DNA from: Magicicada septendecula
Lineage: Eukaryota; Arthropoda; Insecta; Hemiptera; Cicadidae
DNA: 64,000 bases
Assembly: GCA_034769895.1 (NCBI GenBank)
Contig: CM068372.1
Coordinates: 374,251,258 to 374,315,257 of the forward strand
Direction: 5' to 3'
In this document: positions 32,590-42,659 of the stretch, in pieces
Layout of the letters: every line of letters starts with the position of its first letter
Position numbering within the stretch: the first letter of the stretch is position 1
Translations under genes and position numbers: made by a program
The notes under the pieces: model-generated
Database searches by the model: none
What the model was told of the DNA's origin: nothing
What the model saw: only the letters and a program-made list of their open reading frames with translations

Positions 32590-33432
32590 AGGCACAAATT
32601 CAGTATATACAGAAAACCAACTACAACTGACACACTAATACACAACACCTCCAATCACCCAATACAACACAAACTAGCTGCTTTTAGAACCATGATACAT
32701 AGACTTAACAACATCCCCTTAGATGAAATAGACTACAGAGACGAACTAAACACGATAAAATATCTAGCAGAATCTAATGGTTATGACAGAACAATAGTCA
32801 GTAAACTCCTACACAAAACACAAAACAAACAACAGACAAAGACAGAAAACAACAAATTCATAACACTAACATACATCAACAAACAAACAGAAAAAATTGC
32901 TCACAAATTCAAAAAAGCAGGATACAGAATCGCTTACAAAACTACTAACAAAACAGAACACACACTATCAAAACGCATGCCCAAAGCACAAAACAAATTC
33001 AATCTACCCGGTGTATATAAGCTAAATTGTTCAAATTGCAATAAATTCTACATAGGCCAGACAGGACGTAGCTTCAAACAGAGATACATTGAACACACAA
33101 AAGCACTCCACACCACTACAGAATCTACCTTCGCAAACCACCTCATTCAAGCAAACCACACATATAAAAACATCGACAATAACATGAACATACTACACGT
33201 ACACACAAAAGGCCGAAAACTAGACACTCTAGAACAATTAGAAATATACAAACACACAAAAACAAATAAAAACGATATCCTAAACGAACAGCACAATTCA
33301 AATCGCACGCATTATTCGAACACATCTCACCACACACACACAGCTTCAATCTTTCGAAAAACTATCTCGTCGCCAACAACAAGACGAACAGCGCTACTTA
33401 CGACAGCCTCTGATGAAGCCTTCTATAGGTGA
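32590..33432 (+). pseudogene. Penelope RT thumb and GIY-YIG endonuclease, 5'-truncated
   Basis: The frame is open upstream of the ATG at 32692. From that Met, GVY is at about residues 107-109, a C-x2-C at 113/116, FYIGQTGRSFKQRYIEH at 119-135 with the GIY-YIG Arg, histidines in the ANHLIQANH region completing the CCHH zinc motif typical of Penelope enzymes, and a Glu in LDTLEQLEIYKH. The domain appears intact. GIY-YIG nicks the target to prime reverse transcription. Most of RT is missing, so this copy cannot move alone. Confidence 0.8.
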
Positions 33433-33452
33433 AAGCCGGTTTAGGCTGTAAG
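33397..33452 (+). ncRNA. Candidate hammerhead ribozyme at Penelope 3' end
   Basis: Stem I CAGCCT 33404-33409 with AGGCTG 33443-33448, extended after a 3-nt bulge by CTTA 33397-33400 with TAAG 33449-33452. Core CTGATGA 33410-33416; stem II GCC 33418-33420 with GGT 33428-33430 (loop TTCTATA, one extra A before the stem); GAAA 33431-33434; a minimal stem III; the expected cleavage position after U33442. Hammerheads with tiny stem III are known in Penelope-like elements. The extra A and the G-U pair make activity uncertain. Confidence 0.5.
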
Positions 33453-33670
33453 GTAAAACTTTACGTTTTTACTTATAAAAAACTTAGTGTTCCGAGTCGT
33501 CATTATTATAGTGATATTTAGTTAAGTAACGGACACGTCATGGACAACGAAATCCAAGAAAAATATACAATCCAACACATTATTTTGTCATTTATCAAAC
33601 TCAGTCCATAGCAGTCCAATTCAATACCACTTTTCACATATATTTAATGTTCATTTCACAATACAACAGT

Positions 33671-34113
33671 CTATCCTCCATCGTTGAATAACATTCTTAT
33701 CTTAGGTCTATTTAATTTATTCTTTAATGAAAACATTTTATGAATAGAAACATTACATTCATATTCATATATCAAACAATTATCAAACAAATATATCAAG
33801 TCACGATCGAGTAGGGTTCTGTCTATATCAGTAAGATCATATGTTATAATCTTGTTATTCATCTTGTAATTATCATCATAATTTTCTACCACAGGTAAGT
33901 ACTTGATACCTTTATTCTCCTCATCTATTATTATTTCAATTTTACTGTTACTATAAGGTAAGTATTCATTATTTTCATATACTATCTCTATTCCTAACCT
34001 TTCTACCAATTCTCTGTACTTTCTATTTACTTTAAAAAATTGTATTACTTTCTTTTTCTCACAATACCTCTCTACACTTTCTCTCTTAATACATTTCTCT
34101 CCATAACACCAAA
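33671..34113 (-). pseudogene. Unknown Gyp-C protein segment
   Basis: An open stretch encodes ERESVIWCYGEKCIKRESVE, a basic helical part (NRKYRELVERLG) and IKYLPVVEN, ending with a stop at about 33671. It matches Gyp-F 6928-7269. It may continue the preceding Gag-like ORF through a frameshift in the GA microsatellite at about 34118-34143. No domain recognised. Confidence 0.45.
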
Positions 34114-34986
34114 TTACACTCTCTCTCTCTCTCCCTCTCTCTCCAAATATGCAGGGGTCCCTAACTTAAAATTACTGCACCACTTATGAGGTACACAAAA
34201 ACACCAAGAAACTTTATTTGTAGACCTATCGTCTCCCAAATATAAATTGAAGGAACTCTTGTCCTTATTAAAAATATGTGAAGACTTTTCTTCACCCCCT
34301 AACACAACATCAAAAGAAAATTCTACCCCCTGCACCCCTTGTACAAAAATACTTTCTCCAAACTCTCTTTCTGACTCAATACACTCAAACACTTCATTAT
34401 CACTCATAATACTTTCATTATCATTTTCTAATATCATATTCTTACTACCTGTAAATTCATTAATCAAATTATCACTGTTACTTACGTTATTAGTCAGTAC
34501 TTCGTTTGTCGTACTGTTTTCACTACTATTCGCCTTCTGTTTTTCTAGTTGAATTAAATTCTCATCCAATTTTTTAATGACCTTGTCACACTGCTTAATG
34601 AGATTATCGTTACCGTTTTTAATTTCATTCTTTAATTCATTGAACTTGATATCAAAACTATCAAATTTGTCATTCAATTTTGTAAATTTGATATTAGAAT
34701 CGCTTTTTTGCTCATCCAATTTGTCATTTAGATTAGTGAATTTTTCATCAAATTTTACACTCTGTTCATCAAATTTATTTAATAACAGCTGCATCAAAGC
34801 AGCGGTACCATCTGGTTTACCTTCTGAACTAGCTGACATGGATGTAGCGACCTTCTCTGTCTCTACAGATACAGGTGTATTTGCCTCGTCAGTCTGACTA
34901 GTTTGAGTTGGTTGAACATCCATCTCACCAGTCAAATTTACATCAGCTGTATTGATTTCTATTGTAATATTATCATTAGTACTCAT
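34114..34986 (-). CDS. Gyp-C Gag-like N-terminal protein
   Basis: About 290 residues. I prefer the ATG at 34986 (MSTNDNITIEI) over the one 11 codons upstream because Gyp-A gag starts similarly (MSENTEK). An acidic Thr/Ser-rich head is followed by a coiled coil with FDEKF..LNDKLDEQ repeats, like the Gyp-A Gag N-terminus (RFDDNDKRFDNNE). After about residue 190 it differs from Gyp-A: no capsid domain or zinc finger is recognisable. It ends in a GA-rich microsatellite. Confidence 0.65.
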   Translation of the reverse strand: MSTNDNITIEINTADVNLTGEMDVQPTQTSQTDEANTPVSVETEKVATSMSASSEGKPDGTAALMQLLLNKFDEQSVKFDEKFTNLNDKLDEQKSDSNIKFTKLNDKFDSFDIKFNELKNEIKNGNDNLIKQCDKVIKKLDENLIQLEKQKANSSENSTTNEVLTNNVSNSDNLINEFTGSKNMILENDNESIMSDNEVFECIESEREFGESIFVQGVQGVEFSFDVVLGGEEKSSHIFNKDKSSFNLYLGDDRSTNKVSWCFCVPHKWCSNFKLGTPAYLEREGERERV

Positions 34987-35143
34987 GTTTGCAATTTTGC
35001 AATACACGCATGCATACAATCGTATAACCTAACTTCGTAAAATTTGGTTATGTTTACGTATTAAAATTTATTTATTACCTCAGATAATTCTTTCCACTCT
35101 CTTCGTAGGCTTACCCCACATAAAATTAGATTATATAGAGTCC

Positions 35144-35161
35144 CTGTTCGCCAGGCGACCA
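35144..35161 (-). promoter_or_regulatory. Gyp-C primer binding site
   Basis: On the minus strand TGGTCGCCTGGCGAACAG starts two bases after the 5' LTR end. It begins with TGG as expected for a tRNA CCA complement and differs from the Gyp-A site. Confidence 0.6.
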
Positions 35162-35163
35162 AA

Positions 35164-36407
35164 TGTGATCTTTCAAATCACATACATATAACTACCTTTA
35201 CCATAAACATTGTATAATTACGGGCGCCATGATGGAAATTACCAACATATGATATTAGACTTATTTTGCAGGCCAGAATTCGTGTTAAGCAAACGATATG
35301 ATAGCGGGAAGTGTTATCTGAAATAAATACTCTTAGTTGAAATGGTTACCAAAATATTATTATTATCAAAAAGATTCTACATATAAAAATGATTCTACTA
35401 TGTGCCAAACATGCACGTTACAAGGCCTCGGGGCGTAGTCCTATATATGTTTGAATAAACATTATTAGAAATAAACATTGTAAATATACTAAACATATAA
35501 TAAAATGAAATAGAATATAATATGCTAAAACCAAAACAAATTTAATACCTACACAACCCAGCACTTAGAAATTATACGACACTCTCTCCCTCTCACTCTC
35601 TCACTCTGGTACAGTTTCTTTTAACTGAGCTCATTTCAATTTCTTAAACAGATTTTGATTCAAAATTTTGGTCATTTTATATTGAATGAAATGTTATTTG
35701 ATGTGAAAATAAAATTGATGTTGGAACGATCTCACCCATATGTTGTACAGGTCTCACCGCACTTCTAGGGTCGTCCGTTTCGTGCACAATCTGTAATTTT
35801 ACATCGTTCTAGAGGCCCACCGCCGTGTCTGCCCACGAAAACGCCTTGGACAGATTCTATACGCACTAGTTTTATGGACGATCCATCGGCCGATGACACC
35901 TGTCCAATTTCGTTAACGCCCCAACATTTCCGATATTTTAGTTAGTTAATTAACCACTTTCAGTGGTGTAAAAGTTGAAATTCACACTCGGTGAACGGTT
36001 TGCCGGCCGGCTGCGCTCACGCTTTTTGATGAAATGACCAAGATCCTTTGTTTCATATTTCTTAGGTGGAGCGAAAACTACGTCACCCGGCTTTGTTCAT
36101 CTGTTTACAGCTTCAACAACACATTCTTCATCGCTGGCGTCATCAGGGATAGGCACCTATCTCAGTATGCGACATACGGTTTTTTGCTGTGTTTCATGTT
36201 TTTTGCGATGAAACAGTTAGAATCCTGGCAATTCACTTTTGCGTTTACTAAATATTTATATAGTTCACTCACTGTAGCTTTACAAGGATTATTAAATGTT
36301 TAATTATTTATGACCAAATTGTTAAAATATGAAGGAATACAATACTTATGGTCTTTTATACCATGTTTTTGTTAATTTAAAGACTGTACCATAATTGTAC
36401 AATTACA
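35164..36407 (-). repeat. Gyp-C 5' LTR
   Basis: 1244 bp, direct repeat of 29317-30585, followed by ACTA. It contains a conserved GC-rich block (GTTTGCCGGCCGGCTGCGCTC) and a CT-rich microsatellite at about 35580-35607. Confidence 0.9.
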
Positions 36408-36628
36408 ACTAAATATGAGGTAGGGCAATTAGTACTGGTAAGGAGACATGATTTGTCTAGCGCACAAGATAAAGAGATAAAGAAGTTTTTTCTATTATAT
36501 GAGGGACCATATGAAATTGTAGAAGTAAAGATGAATAATGCGTACGTGTTACAAAACCAAGCAACGTAGGAGATAGTAGTAGTAGGTACACAAAATGCGA
36601 CGAATTTGAAGTTGTATCGGTCACAATA
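36408..36628 (+). pseudogene. Gyp-B integrase C-terminus after the Gyp-C insertion
   Basis: Resumes the integrase frame exactly after the ACTA duplication: a VRRHDLSSAQDKEIKKF stretch, YEGPYEIVEVK (GPY/F) and NATNLKLYRSQ before a stop, with one in-frame TAG near 36568. It proves that Gyp-C inserted into a formerly continuous integrase gene. Confidence 0.8.
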
Positions 36629-36660
36629 AACGTTTGAATTGTAATATATTATTTTATGTT

Positions 36661-36795
36661 TTCAGAAGGGACTCTCCCCCATTTTCGGGCGGTCACGGCT
36701 TCACCATCCCTGACCGTGGATTTTGGCTGTTTGGAGGCGGACCATGGTTGGCGGAACTTCTACCTGAGGTGAAAACAACGATGGTCCGACTCCAC
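36661..36795 (+). promoter_or_regulatory. Structured RNA module P (Gyp-B)
   Basis: CGGTCA 36690-36695 pairs TGACCG 36711-36716. GGAG 36733-36736 pairs CTCC 36790-36793, and GGACCAT 36739-36745 pairs ATGGTCC 36781-36787. It starts with CCCCCATTTTCGGGCGGTCA, as in Gyp-A, 30-60 bp after the integrase stop. Confidence 0.7.
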
Positions 36796-37504
36796 AAATT
36801 GGTGCAAGTAGAAATTTAATTTTGTTGTTGAACGGGGAGGGGGACCCCTAAAGTTTTCGGAAAAAAAAACTTACAATTGGTAGTTATCCACGAACAAATA
36901 ATAGTTTTATTTTATTAAATAAAACGATCCAAAATTCATGTGAATAACAAGTGCGACTCGTGAGGAGTCATTTCATTACCTAGTAAAATTGTTCAGTGAG
37001 AAGTAACGATTTTATTCGGTAATGAAATAAACATAAATAATTTTAAAAGGTGGTCGAATTTATTTGTAAATGAGTAAAAGAAGTAGTTGTAATTTAGATT
37101 TAGAATGTAGAAATTTAAGGTGACCAAATTGGCAGTTTAGCAGTATAGTATACGTGTTGCACTTGTTAAAGACTATTAAAGTAAAATAAGTTATGTGTAC
37201 CTAGTTTAACTCCATGGGAGATAGTAACGTAAGTGTCAGAAGTAGAGAAGAATAGATTAATGTCTGGTAATAGTGAAAAAAAAAAATGATGTGATTGTGA
37301 ATAGATCAACTGTAAAGTGTAATATCTAATGGAAGTGAATTAATTCCAAGGACATAGTAAAGCTATGATGAGAATACAGCATTGCTTAATGAACAGTGAG
37401 CATTATATAATAATGTTTGTAAATTAAATAATAATATAACCAAACATATAAGAGTTTACCCTCTGTGAACTGTAGTAGCAGTGTCAGTGTAACTCTTATA
37501 TGTC

Positions 37505-38035
37505 TTTTAGTAGTTTCCCCTACCTTTTGGGCAGTCACGGCTTCACCGAACCCTGACTGTGGATTTATAATGTAAATATATTCTAAATTGGTGAACTTAG
37601 AAATTAACCGGAGGGTAACTCAGGGGAATCTACGTAACTATGGAACAGCGGCTATCATCGAAGGTGGTGATAGTGCCGTATTAAGGGTGTGTGAATCATT
37701 ATAGTAGGATTACTGGTGTCCTCGGACATCAGTAATGCCGAATTTTTATATAACGCTGAAGCAAGAACGGGGTAGGCAGCGTCTACACCCTAGTTAAAAA
37801 TGCAGTTCTTGTGGATGTAAATGGGCGCTACAGTCCACCATCAATCAACAATAGAGTGTGTGGAAAGGGAGCTGGCAGTTACAAGCCAGGGGTGTCAACA
37901 ATAGAGTGTTTATGCAACCAGGTAAATGCCTTGCACGGTTTACCCGTGAGGTGATTTACGTAATTGTAACTGGGATAAAGGGGGGATATTAGATTTTGAT
38001 GTAGAAGGAGGTTACTAAATTGTTAGTAACGAGTT
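37505..38035 (+). promoter_or_regulatory. Structured RNA module Q (Gyp-B)
   Basis: H1: CAGTCA 37532-37537 with TGACTG 37554-37559. H2 is missing. H3: CTATCATC 37652-37659 with GGTGATAG 37666-37673, in place of the branched form. H4: CAAGAAC 37762-37768 with GTTCTTG 37805-37811. An extra hairpin CTGGC 37872-37876 with GCCAG 37885-37889. H6: GTTACTAA 38011-38018 with TTAGTAAC 38023-38030. GGAACAGCGGCT and GTGTGTGG are conserved between copies. Confidence 0.75.
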
Positions 38036-38429
38036 ATTGAATATTAGATTGCATTATGTCAATGATGTAGAATATGTAGTTGAATTTATAATGTACTTAA
38101 ATGATTTTGTGTTGATTTGAGATGTTTTGATGGAAATGGTTAACAAAGTTGAGAAAAATATAAGTAAATAAGTTGCTATTGTGTAGTTGATTTAAATGTG
38201 GTTAAGAGAATTTTAATAATGAATTTAAATATTTTAGATGTAAATTGGGGATGAGAGATATTTGTAATATTGTAATGGGAAATGTTTATTTAAATTCTGA
38301 TTGGAATCAGGGCAATAATTTTGAATTTTGGGATAAGAGTAAACGAGGGAAGAGTATACAGAATGATGTTAAGGAAGTTTATAAATGTATCATGTTAGTT
38401 TAAGGGTCATATATACATGTGTGTTAAGA
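38036..38429. other. Gyp-B 3' non-coding spacer
   Basis: AT-rich. It includes a block (about 38235-38345) with GTAATATTGTAATGGGAAATG, then GATTGGAATCAGGGCAATAA, that matches Gyp-F at 9900-9990; no gene. Confidence 0.5.
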
Positions 38430-38829
38430 ATTAAGAAAAACCAGTGCTTCTTAACGCAAACCAGCACAAAGCTAAGGAGAAACAGATCAGTTAGGGATAT
38501 AGTCATATACAAGGCCACCATTTGATATTTTAGATTTGATGTTTCAGTGTCTGGTGATGCTGTGGCGGCGGTCCTGAGCTGGCCAGCGCGTCAGAGCAGG
38601 AGCGTCAAGTGCCTGACTGGCCTTGCGGTGTTGGGATCTCAAGAGAGAAGTCCAGTAAGGTCATTCAGGTGCGGTCACAGTCACTGGACCAAGGGTAAGG
38701 TAGATATTTTTTTTTGATAAAACGTAGAGGGGGTTGTGGCGACATATCCTGACTGATCCCTTTAGGAAGTATGAGTGTGTCAGTGAGAGTTTTTATGCTT
38801 CGGCATAAAACCTGTCATTGAGGGGGTAT
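38430..38829 (+). promoter_or_regulatory. Module R, PPT hairpin and PPT (Gyp-B)
   Basis: Matches Gyp-F 10080-10465 closely (TTAACGCAAACCAGCAC, GGCCAGCGCGTCAGAGCAGG, AGAAGTCCAGTAAGGTCATT). The hairpin at 38781-38820 has a TTTTATGC(TTCG)GCATAAAA core and runs into AGGGGGTAT; the LTR starts at 38830. Confidence 0.75.
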
Positions 38830-40072
38830 TGTAACGGGACATTTAGGCCTACCTGGGATAATATAAAAATTTGTTGTATTTTGATAAAAATAATATTTGG
38901 TGATGTAATGCTAATTTTGAGGAAACATGAAAAATAATATGTAAATAATAATTTTGGGGAAAACTAAACAAACTTTATTTCATGAATTATACAACGCAAT
39001 AGACAAACGTGCGAAATTGTGCCAAGGTCAGTTCCAGTGAGAAGCAAAACAGCTATTTTTAGATGCATGACTAGCATATTATGTAACTGAGAAGATCGTA
39101 CGATATTACGTCAGATAATACGTCACGCTGGTATGCTGGGAGTGTCAGCCGAACTCACATACTGGCGTAGTGATACAAAACTAGAACAATAAGAATTGGT
39201 CATGTAACCGCAGCCACTTCAGAAAATAGTGCCGTTCGCCTCGCCCCAGTTTAAAATTTATCCGTGAGCCGGCCGGCTGCAAACAAAAGTTCGAGAACGA
39301 AAATCGCGGGAGCCCGCATAAAAATGTGAATACCGCACGTGTAAAACTTTTTAAACTTTCGCCCAGTTAAAATCATTTAAAACGTAACATTTTAAAGAAA
39401 AGAAGCAGTTCCATTTTATTAATATAAAATGAAGTGACAGTGAAAATGGCAAAAGGGGATATGTGAGTAGTGAACGAGAATATGGGTGGAGCCTGGACTG
39501 TTTCGGACTAAAATGACAAGATAAGTAACACAGGATGTATAAACCAGAAAAATTTCAAAAGGGGTTAAACAAAATTAAGAAAATAATGTATTCCAATTAA
39601 ATTTTGAGATCTCAAAAAGGTATAAATGTATGTGTGTGACTGAAGCGCTGGTTTGTTGTAAGTATAAAGTTAATTTGCATAATGAATATCTTGTTCTGTT
39701 TTTGTTGGAAGGAAGTAAGCTTATAAATAGATACATATATAAGAAAATAAGTATTGAATTGTTTCCAGTTAATTACTAATACGTAAAAGGGGAGAAAAAT
39801 CTTTTGTGATGGAAGGTAAATGATTTTATAAATTTTACATTTGAAGAAAGTAATTAATAAAACATAATTATTGGGAAACAAGTAAAGTTTTCTTTATTTC
39901 GAATAACCATAATCTGTTCTCCTAGTTCACTGATCCAAACCCTGGTAAGTTGGAAATTTTGTAGTTGGCAGTACGTAAAAATGGCGTCTGCAATTCAAAA
40001 GTAAATATGCCTATTTGCTAGTACGTAAGATAAACAACAATAAAATTAAATATCAAGAAAAATAATATCACA
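38830..40072 (+). repeat. Gyp-B 3' LTR
   Basis: 1243 bp, starts TGTAACGGGACATT and ends AATATCACA. The 5' partner is missing. It carries a GGCCGGCTGC block also seen in the Gyp-C LTR, and CCTGGTAAGTT near 39945-39957, a splice-donor-like motif at the place corresponding to those in Gyp-A and Gyp-F. Confidence 0.75.
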
Positions 40073-40929
40073 GTGTGTGTGGGAAGGAGGTTACTCAGGA
40101 GAGTAATGCATTAGTAAATATTTTAGTAAATATTAAAATAAATTATGCTGATGAGCTAATTAAATAATTTTATTTTGAGTCAAGAGATATTATGACAAAG
40201 GCAGATGATTAACATTTTCCAGTAGATAACTTGTTCAGAAGTAGTTGATTTAAATATGTTATGTCTGTATGACAATTTTATAAATGACTTTACTGGTTGA
40301 AAAGATTAGGAGAGAAGGTGTTTATTATGTTGTACTATGTTAGAGCATAGGAATTATAATCATATGTTATGTATTTTACATTGTATAATTTTGTGTAGTG
40401 TGTCTAGGGTAAGGTCATTCACCTGACCATAAGGTATCAGCTGATGACTGTTGTTAGAGAGGTAGTATATTTCTTATACTTGATTTATAGATTCTTTTGT
40501 TAATCAATATAATTAAATGATTGAATAATTATTTTTATTAATTGGCAAAATAGCTTTAGGTAGAGATGGTGTCAGCTGATTCATGATGTTTATCTTATAG
40601 TGTCTTTTGTAACCAGGTGTAGTTATTTTTGAATTTATGATAGCAGTAAGTTGTTTATTTTTACTTGTTTGTTATACTTGTTAGCCTTTAGTTAATAAGA
40701 ATGATAAAGTAAATTCAATGAATTCAAAAGAATGATAAATAAATTTAAAAGATTTTGGAAATTTTTGGAAGCATGTAAAATTTGTGATAAAATTAATTGA
40801 TTGAGAGAGAGGATGTAAATTAACATCATTGTAAATTTTTGATAGCGGACTTAGGTTTATTTCACTGTCTGAACAAAATTTGAAATTTACATTAGTAATC
40901 AATGTGGAGATAGTGTGTCTAATGTAGTC

Positions 40930-41286
40930 ATGAATATGTACGCACCCAGTACTTGCTAAAGGTAACCCAGTATGTATGTAAGGGGAGACATATCGGTTGA
41001 GGATCTGGTATGGTATAAGGCTAGTTGTTGTTTTATTTGGTATGTTATAAGGTTAGGTGGTACTGTGTTGAGTACCTGTCCAATTTTACGGTGTTGGGAT
41101 CTCTAGCAGAGAAGTCCAGTAATGTCGTGCAGGTGCAGCCATAGTCGCCGAGCCAGGGGGGTAGTTTACCCATGGTGTATTAAGGATTTAAAGGGGGTTG
41201 TTGGCATCATATCCTCACTGATCCTCTTAGGGGTTTTAGCAATGAGAGTTTTTCTGTTTCGGCAGAAAACCTCTCATTGGGGGTAT
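40930..41286 (+). promoter_or_regulatory. Module R, PPT hairpin and PPT (Gyp-D)
   Basis: CCCAGTACTTGCTAAAGGTA, GGTGTTGGGATCTCTAGC and AGAAGTCCAGTAATGTCGTG match the other copies. Hairpin: AATGAGAG 41241-41248 with CTCTCATT 41271-41278; TTTTCTGT 41250-41257 with GGCAGAAAA around a TTCG loop. In Gyp-F the corresponding pairs are A-T and C-G instead of C-G and T-G. GGGGGTAT and the LTR follow. Confidence 0.75.
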
Positions 41287-42380
41287 TGTAACGGGGCAGA
41301 CTGGGATGAGGGATTTTCAATTTGATTATAAATGTGACGCACAATAGTACCCATAGAGGGCCTCCGGCTGTAACAATAAACATTCCTGTAGGTGACGCCC
41401 ATCCGCATGTTGGTCCAGAAAATTTGTCAACAAGTACGGTTTTAAGGTGCTATGGAATGTGCGCTATTGCGCGGATGCGTGTGCTTACAGTTAAATTATC
41501 ACGTACTCGGCTAGTTGAGCAGTTACAATGAGTATACTATACGCAGAGTTACATATTTGCCATGTCACGTGGTTACTTCCTGGACCAATGAAATATCAAG
41601 TAGCCGCGGTTGAAGCGGCTGGCCATCTTGAAAAACTGTGAGCGTCCTTTGGTCTTACTACAGCCAGCGGACCGTGCGGTCATATAAAAACTTAGCTCAA
41701 GCAAATTAGGGTCGGCCGACCAGTATAAAATGTGATTTAAACACGGAATCGGAAGTTATAAAACAGTACAACATGAACTAATCTCAGTGACCTCAAAATT
41801 AACGCAATATAACATTTTTTCGGACAACTGTGATGAAAATGCCGAGAACAGCACATGGGCAGTAGTGACGCCGTTAAATACGTAAATGTATCGCCTTCAG
41901 TTAATTACAAATATATAATTTAAAAGAGCTGTTTATTATAGGGGAAAATAAAACTTAAATGTATAATGAATGAATGAGAGAGTGGACAAACTGGGTCGCT
42001 TTACAAAATAGATATAATCTAGTTAAGTAAATAGGGTTAAATATATTTCAGAATCTATTTTCAATGTAATTTAAGAGAAAGACGAAATTGTTGATGTGGG
42101 AGTTATTGTGGTAGTTGATGACAGAGTAAGATGAAATAAAATAATGTGTTAAGTGTACGTATAAATATTTATTTGTTATTTGCATTTACCTGTTTTTCTC
42201 TGCTGAGTACACTAGACGACACCTGGTCCAAATACAGGTAGGTGACCCAATTTTAATATTTTTAATCATATTTTAATATTAATATTTTAATTCCCTTGTA
42301 CTATTTCAAATGACATGAACAATAATTTAAAATAAACTGTTTTCAGTAATTTAAAATCATGTGATATGGAAAACTGTACA
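41287..42380 (+). repeat. Gyp-D 3' LTR
   Basis: Starts TGTAACGGGGCAGAC after the polypurine tract. The end is placed at ACTGTACA (42380) because it gives the TG...CA form and a length (about 1.1 kb) like the relatives. There is no second copy to confirm it. Confidence 0.5.
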
Positions 42381-42478
42381 CTCATTAGCGAAAGTAGCAG
42401 TGTATATATATGTGGAAACACATTCTATTGAGTAGCTTTCTGATAACATTGATAAGTAATACAAGTCTGTTGTTGCAG

Positions 42479-42659
42479 CATTGACTCTGAGGAACAATGG
42501 CAATGTGCTGATTCCATGTTATGCGTCCGGCACTGTGTACGATTTGTTTGAGTGTTTGTCTTCACATCTTGACAGTTCACAACTAACACAAATTCCAATG
42601 TTTTTTATATCACCAGTTGCAGACACATCTATAGCTTATTCAAATATTCTCGCTGAATG
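42479..42659 (+). CDS. INTS9: Integrator complex subunit 9, internal exon
   Basis: A 181-bp exon coding for LTLRNNGNVLIPCYASGTVY, DLFECLSSHLD, then PMFFISPVADTSIAYSNILA and EW. It matches the INTS9 beta-CASP region (LTVRNGGNVLVPCY.SG ... YFISPVA) directly downstream of the first exon's segment. Acceptor TTGCAG ends at 42478; donor GTAATA starts at 42660, mid-codon (phase 2). The human protein has EWL at this point, consistent with the last codon being split. The next exon lies beyond the window or was not recognised. Confidence 0.9.

Larger units (their letters stand above)
32581..33530 (+). mobile_element. Penelope-like element fragment (RT thumb and GIY-YIG)
   Basis: A 5'-truncated Penelope-like element lying in Gyp-C in the opposite direction. 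It starts in the RT thumb (FSIYRKPTTTDTLIH, NHPIQHKLAAFR) and reads through the GIY-YIG endonuclease to a stop at 33432, then about 100 bp of 3' end with a hammerhead-like fold. Exact borders are uncertain. Confidence 0.75.
29317..36407 (-). mobile_element. Gyp-C: pol-less LTR retroelement inserted in Gyp-B
   Basis: Minus orientation, 7.1 kb, LTRs 29317-30585 (3') and 35164-36407 (5'), TGT...ACA ends, ACTA duplicated at 29313-29316 and 36408-36411. The internal part is only about 4.6 kb: PBS, a Gag-like N-terminal ORF, an unknown protein segment, a Penelope insertion in the opposite direction, diverged module S, module R and PPT. No protease, RT, RNase H or integrase was found. It must have moved using another element's enzymes. 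Confidence 0.85.
26440..40072 (+). mobile_element. Gyp-B: 5'-truncated Ty3/gypsy, interrupted by Gyp-C
   Basis: A relative of Gyp-A that begins in mid-protease, with no gag or 5' LTR. Pol runs 26440-29316; Gyp-C then interrupts it (29317-36407, ACTA duplicated on both sides); integrase resumes at 36408. RNA modules P, Q and R follow, then PPT and a 3' LTR at 38830-40072. Its right border (GTGT) lies inside the H6 region of yet another relative, Gyp-D, so it probably inserted into Gyp-D. Confidence 0.8.
40073..42380 (+). mobile_element. Gyp-D: 3' end of a related gypsy element
   Basis: Starts inside module Q at the H6 hairpin (GTTACTC 40090-40096 with GAGTAAT 40101-40107), where Gyp-B appears to have inserted. 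About 800 bp of AT-rich spacer follows, then module R (40940-41286) with its PPT hairpin, then an LTR from 41287 to about 42380. The rest of the element is not seen. It ends 98 bp before the INTS9 exon. Confidence 0.7.
6154..42478 (+). other. INTS9: INTS9 intron of 36.3 kb filled with nested transposons
   Basis: The intron runs from the GTAAGT donor at 6154 to a TTGTTGCAG acceptor ending at 42478. Joining the flanking exons gives an uninterrupted frame, so these are consecutive exons as far as the sequence shows. Nearly all of the intron from about 6690 to 42380 is retroelement sequence. Only about 540 bp at the donor side and 98 bp at the acceptor side look like original intron. Confidence 0.85.

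Noticed and set aside
34247-34897. Open frames on the + strand opposite Gyp-C gag
   Set aside because: Low-complexity shadows of the coiled-coil coding strand.
36408-42380. An envelope gene after integrase in Gyp-A/B/D
   Set aside because: No long open frame, signal peptide or membrane anchor lies between integrase and the 3' LTR; the region is non-coding in appearance.
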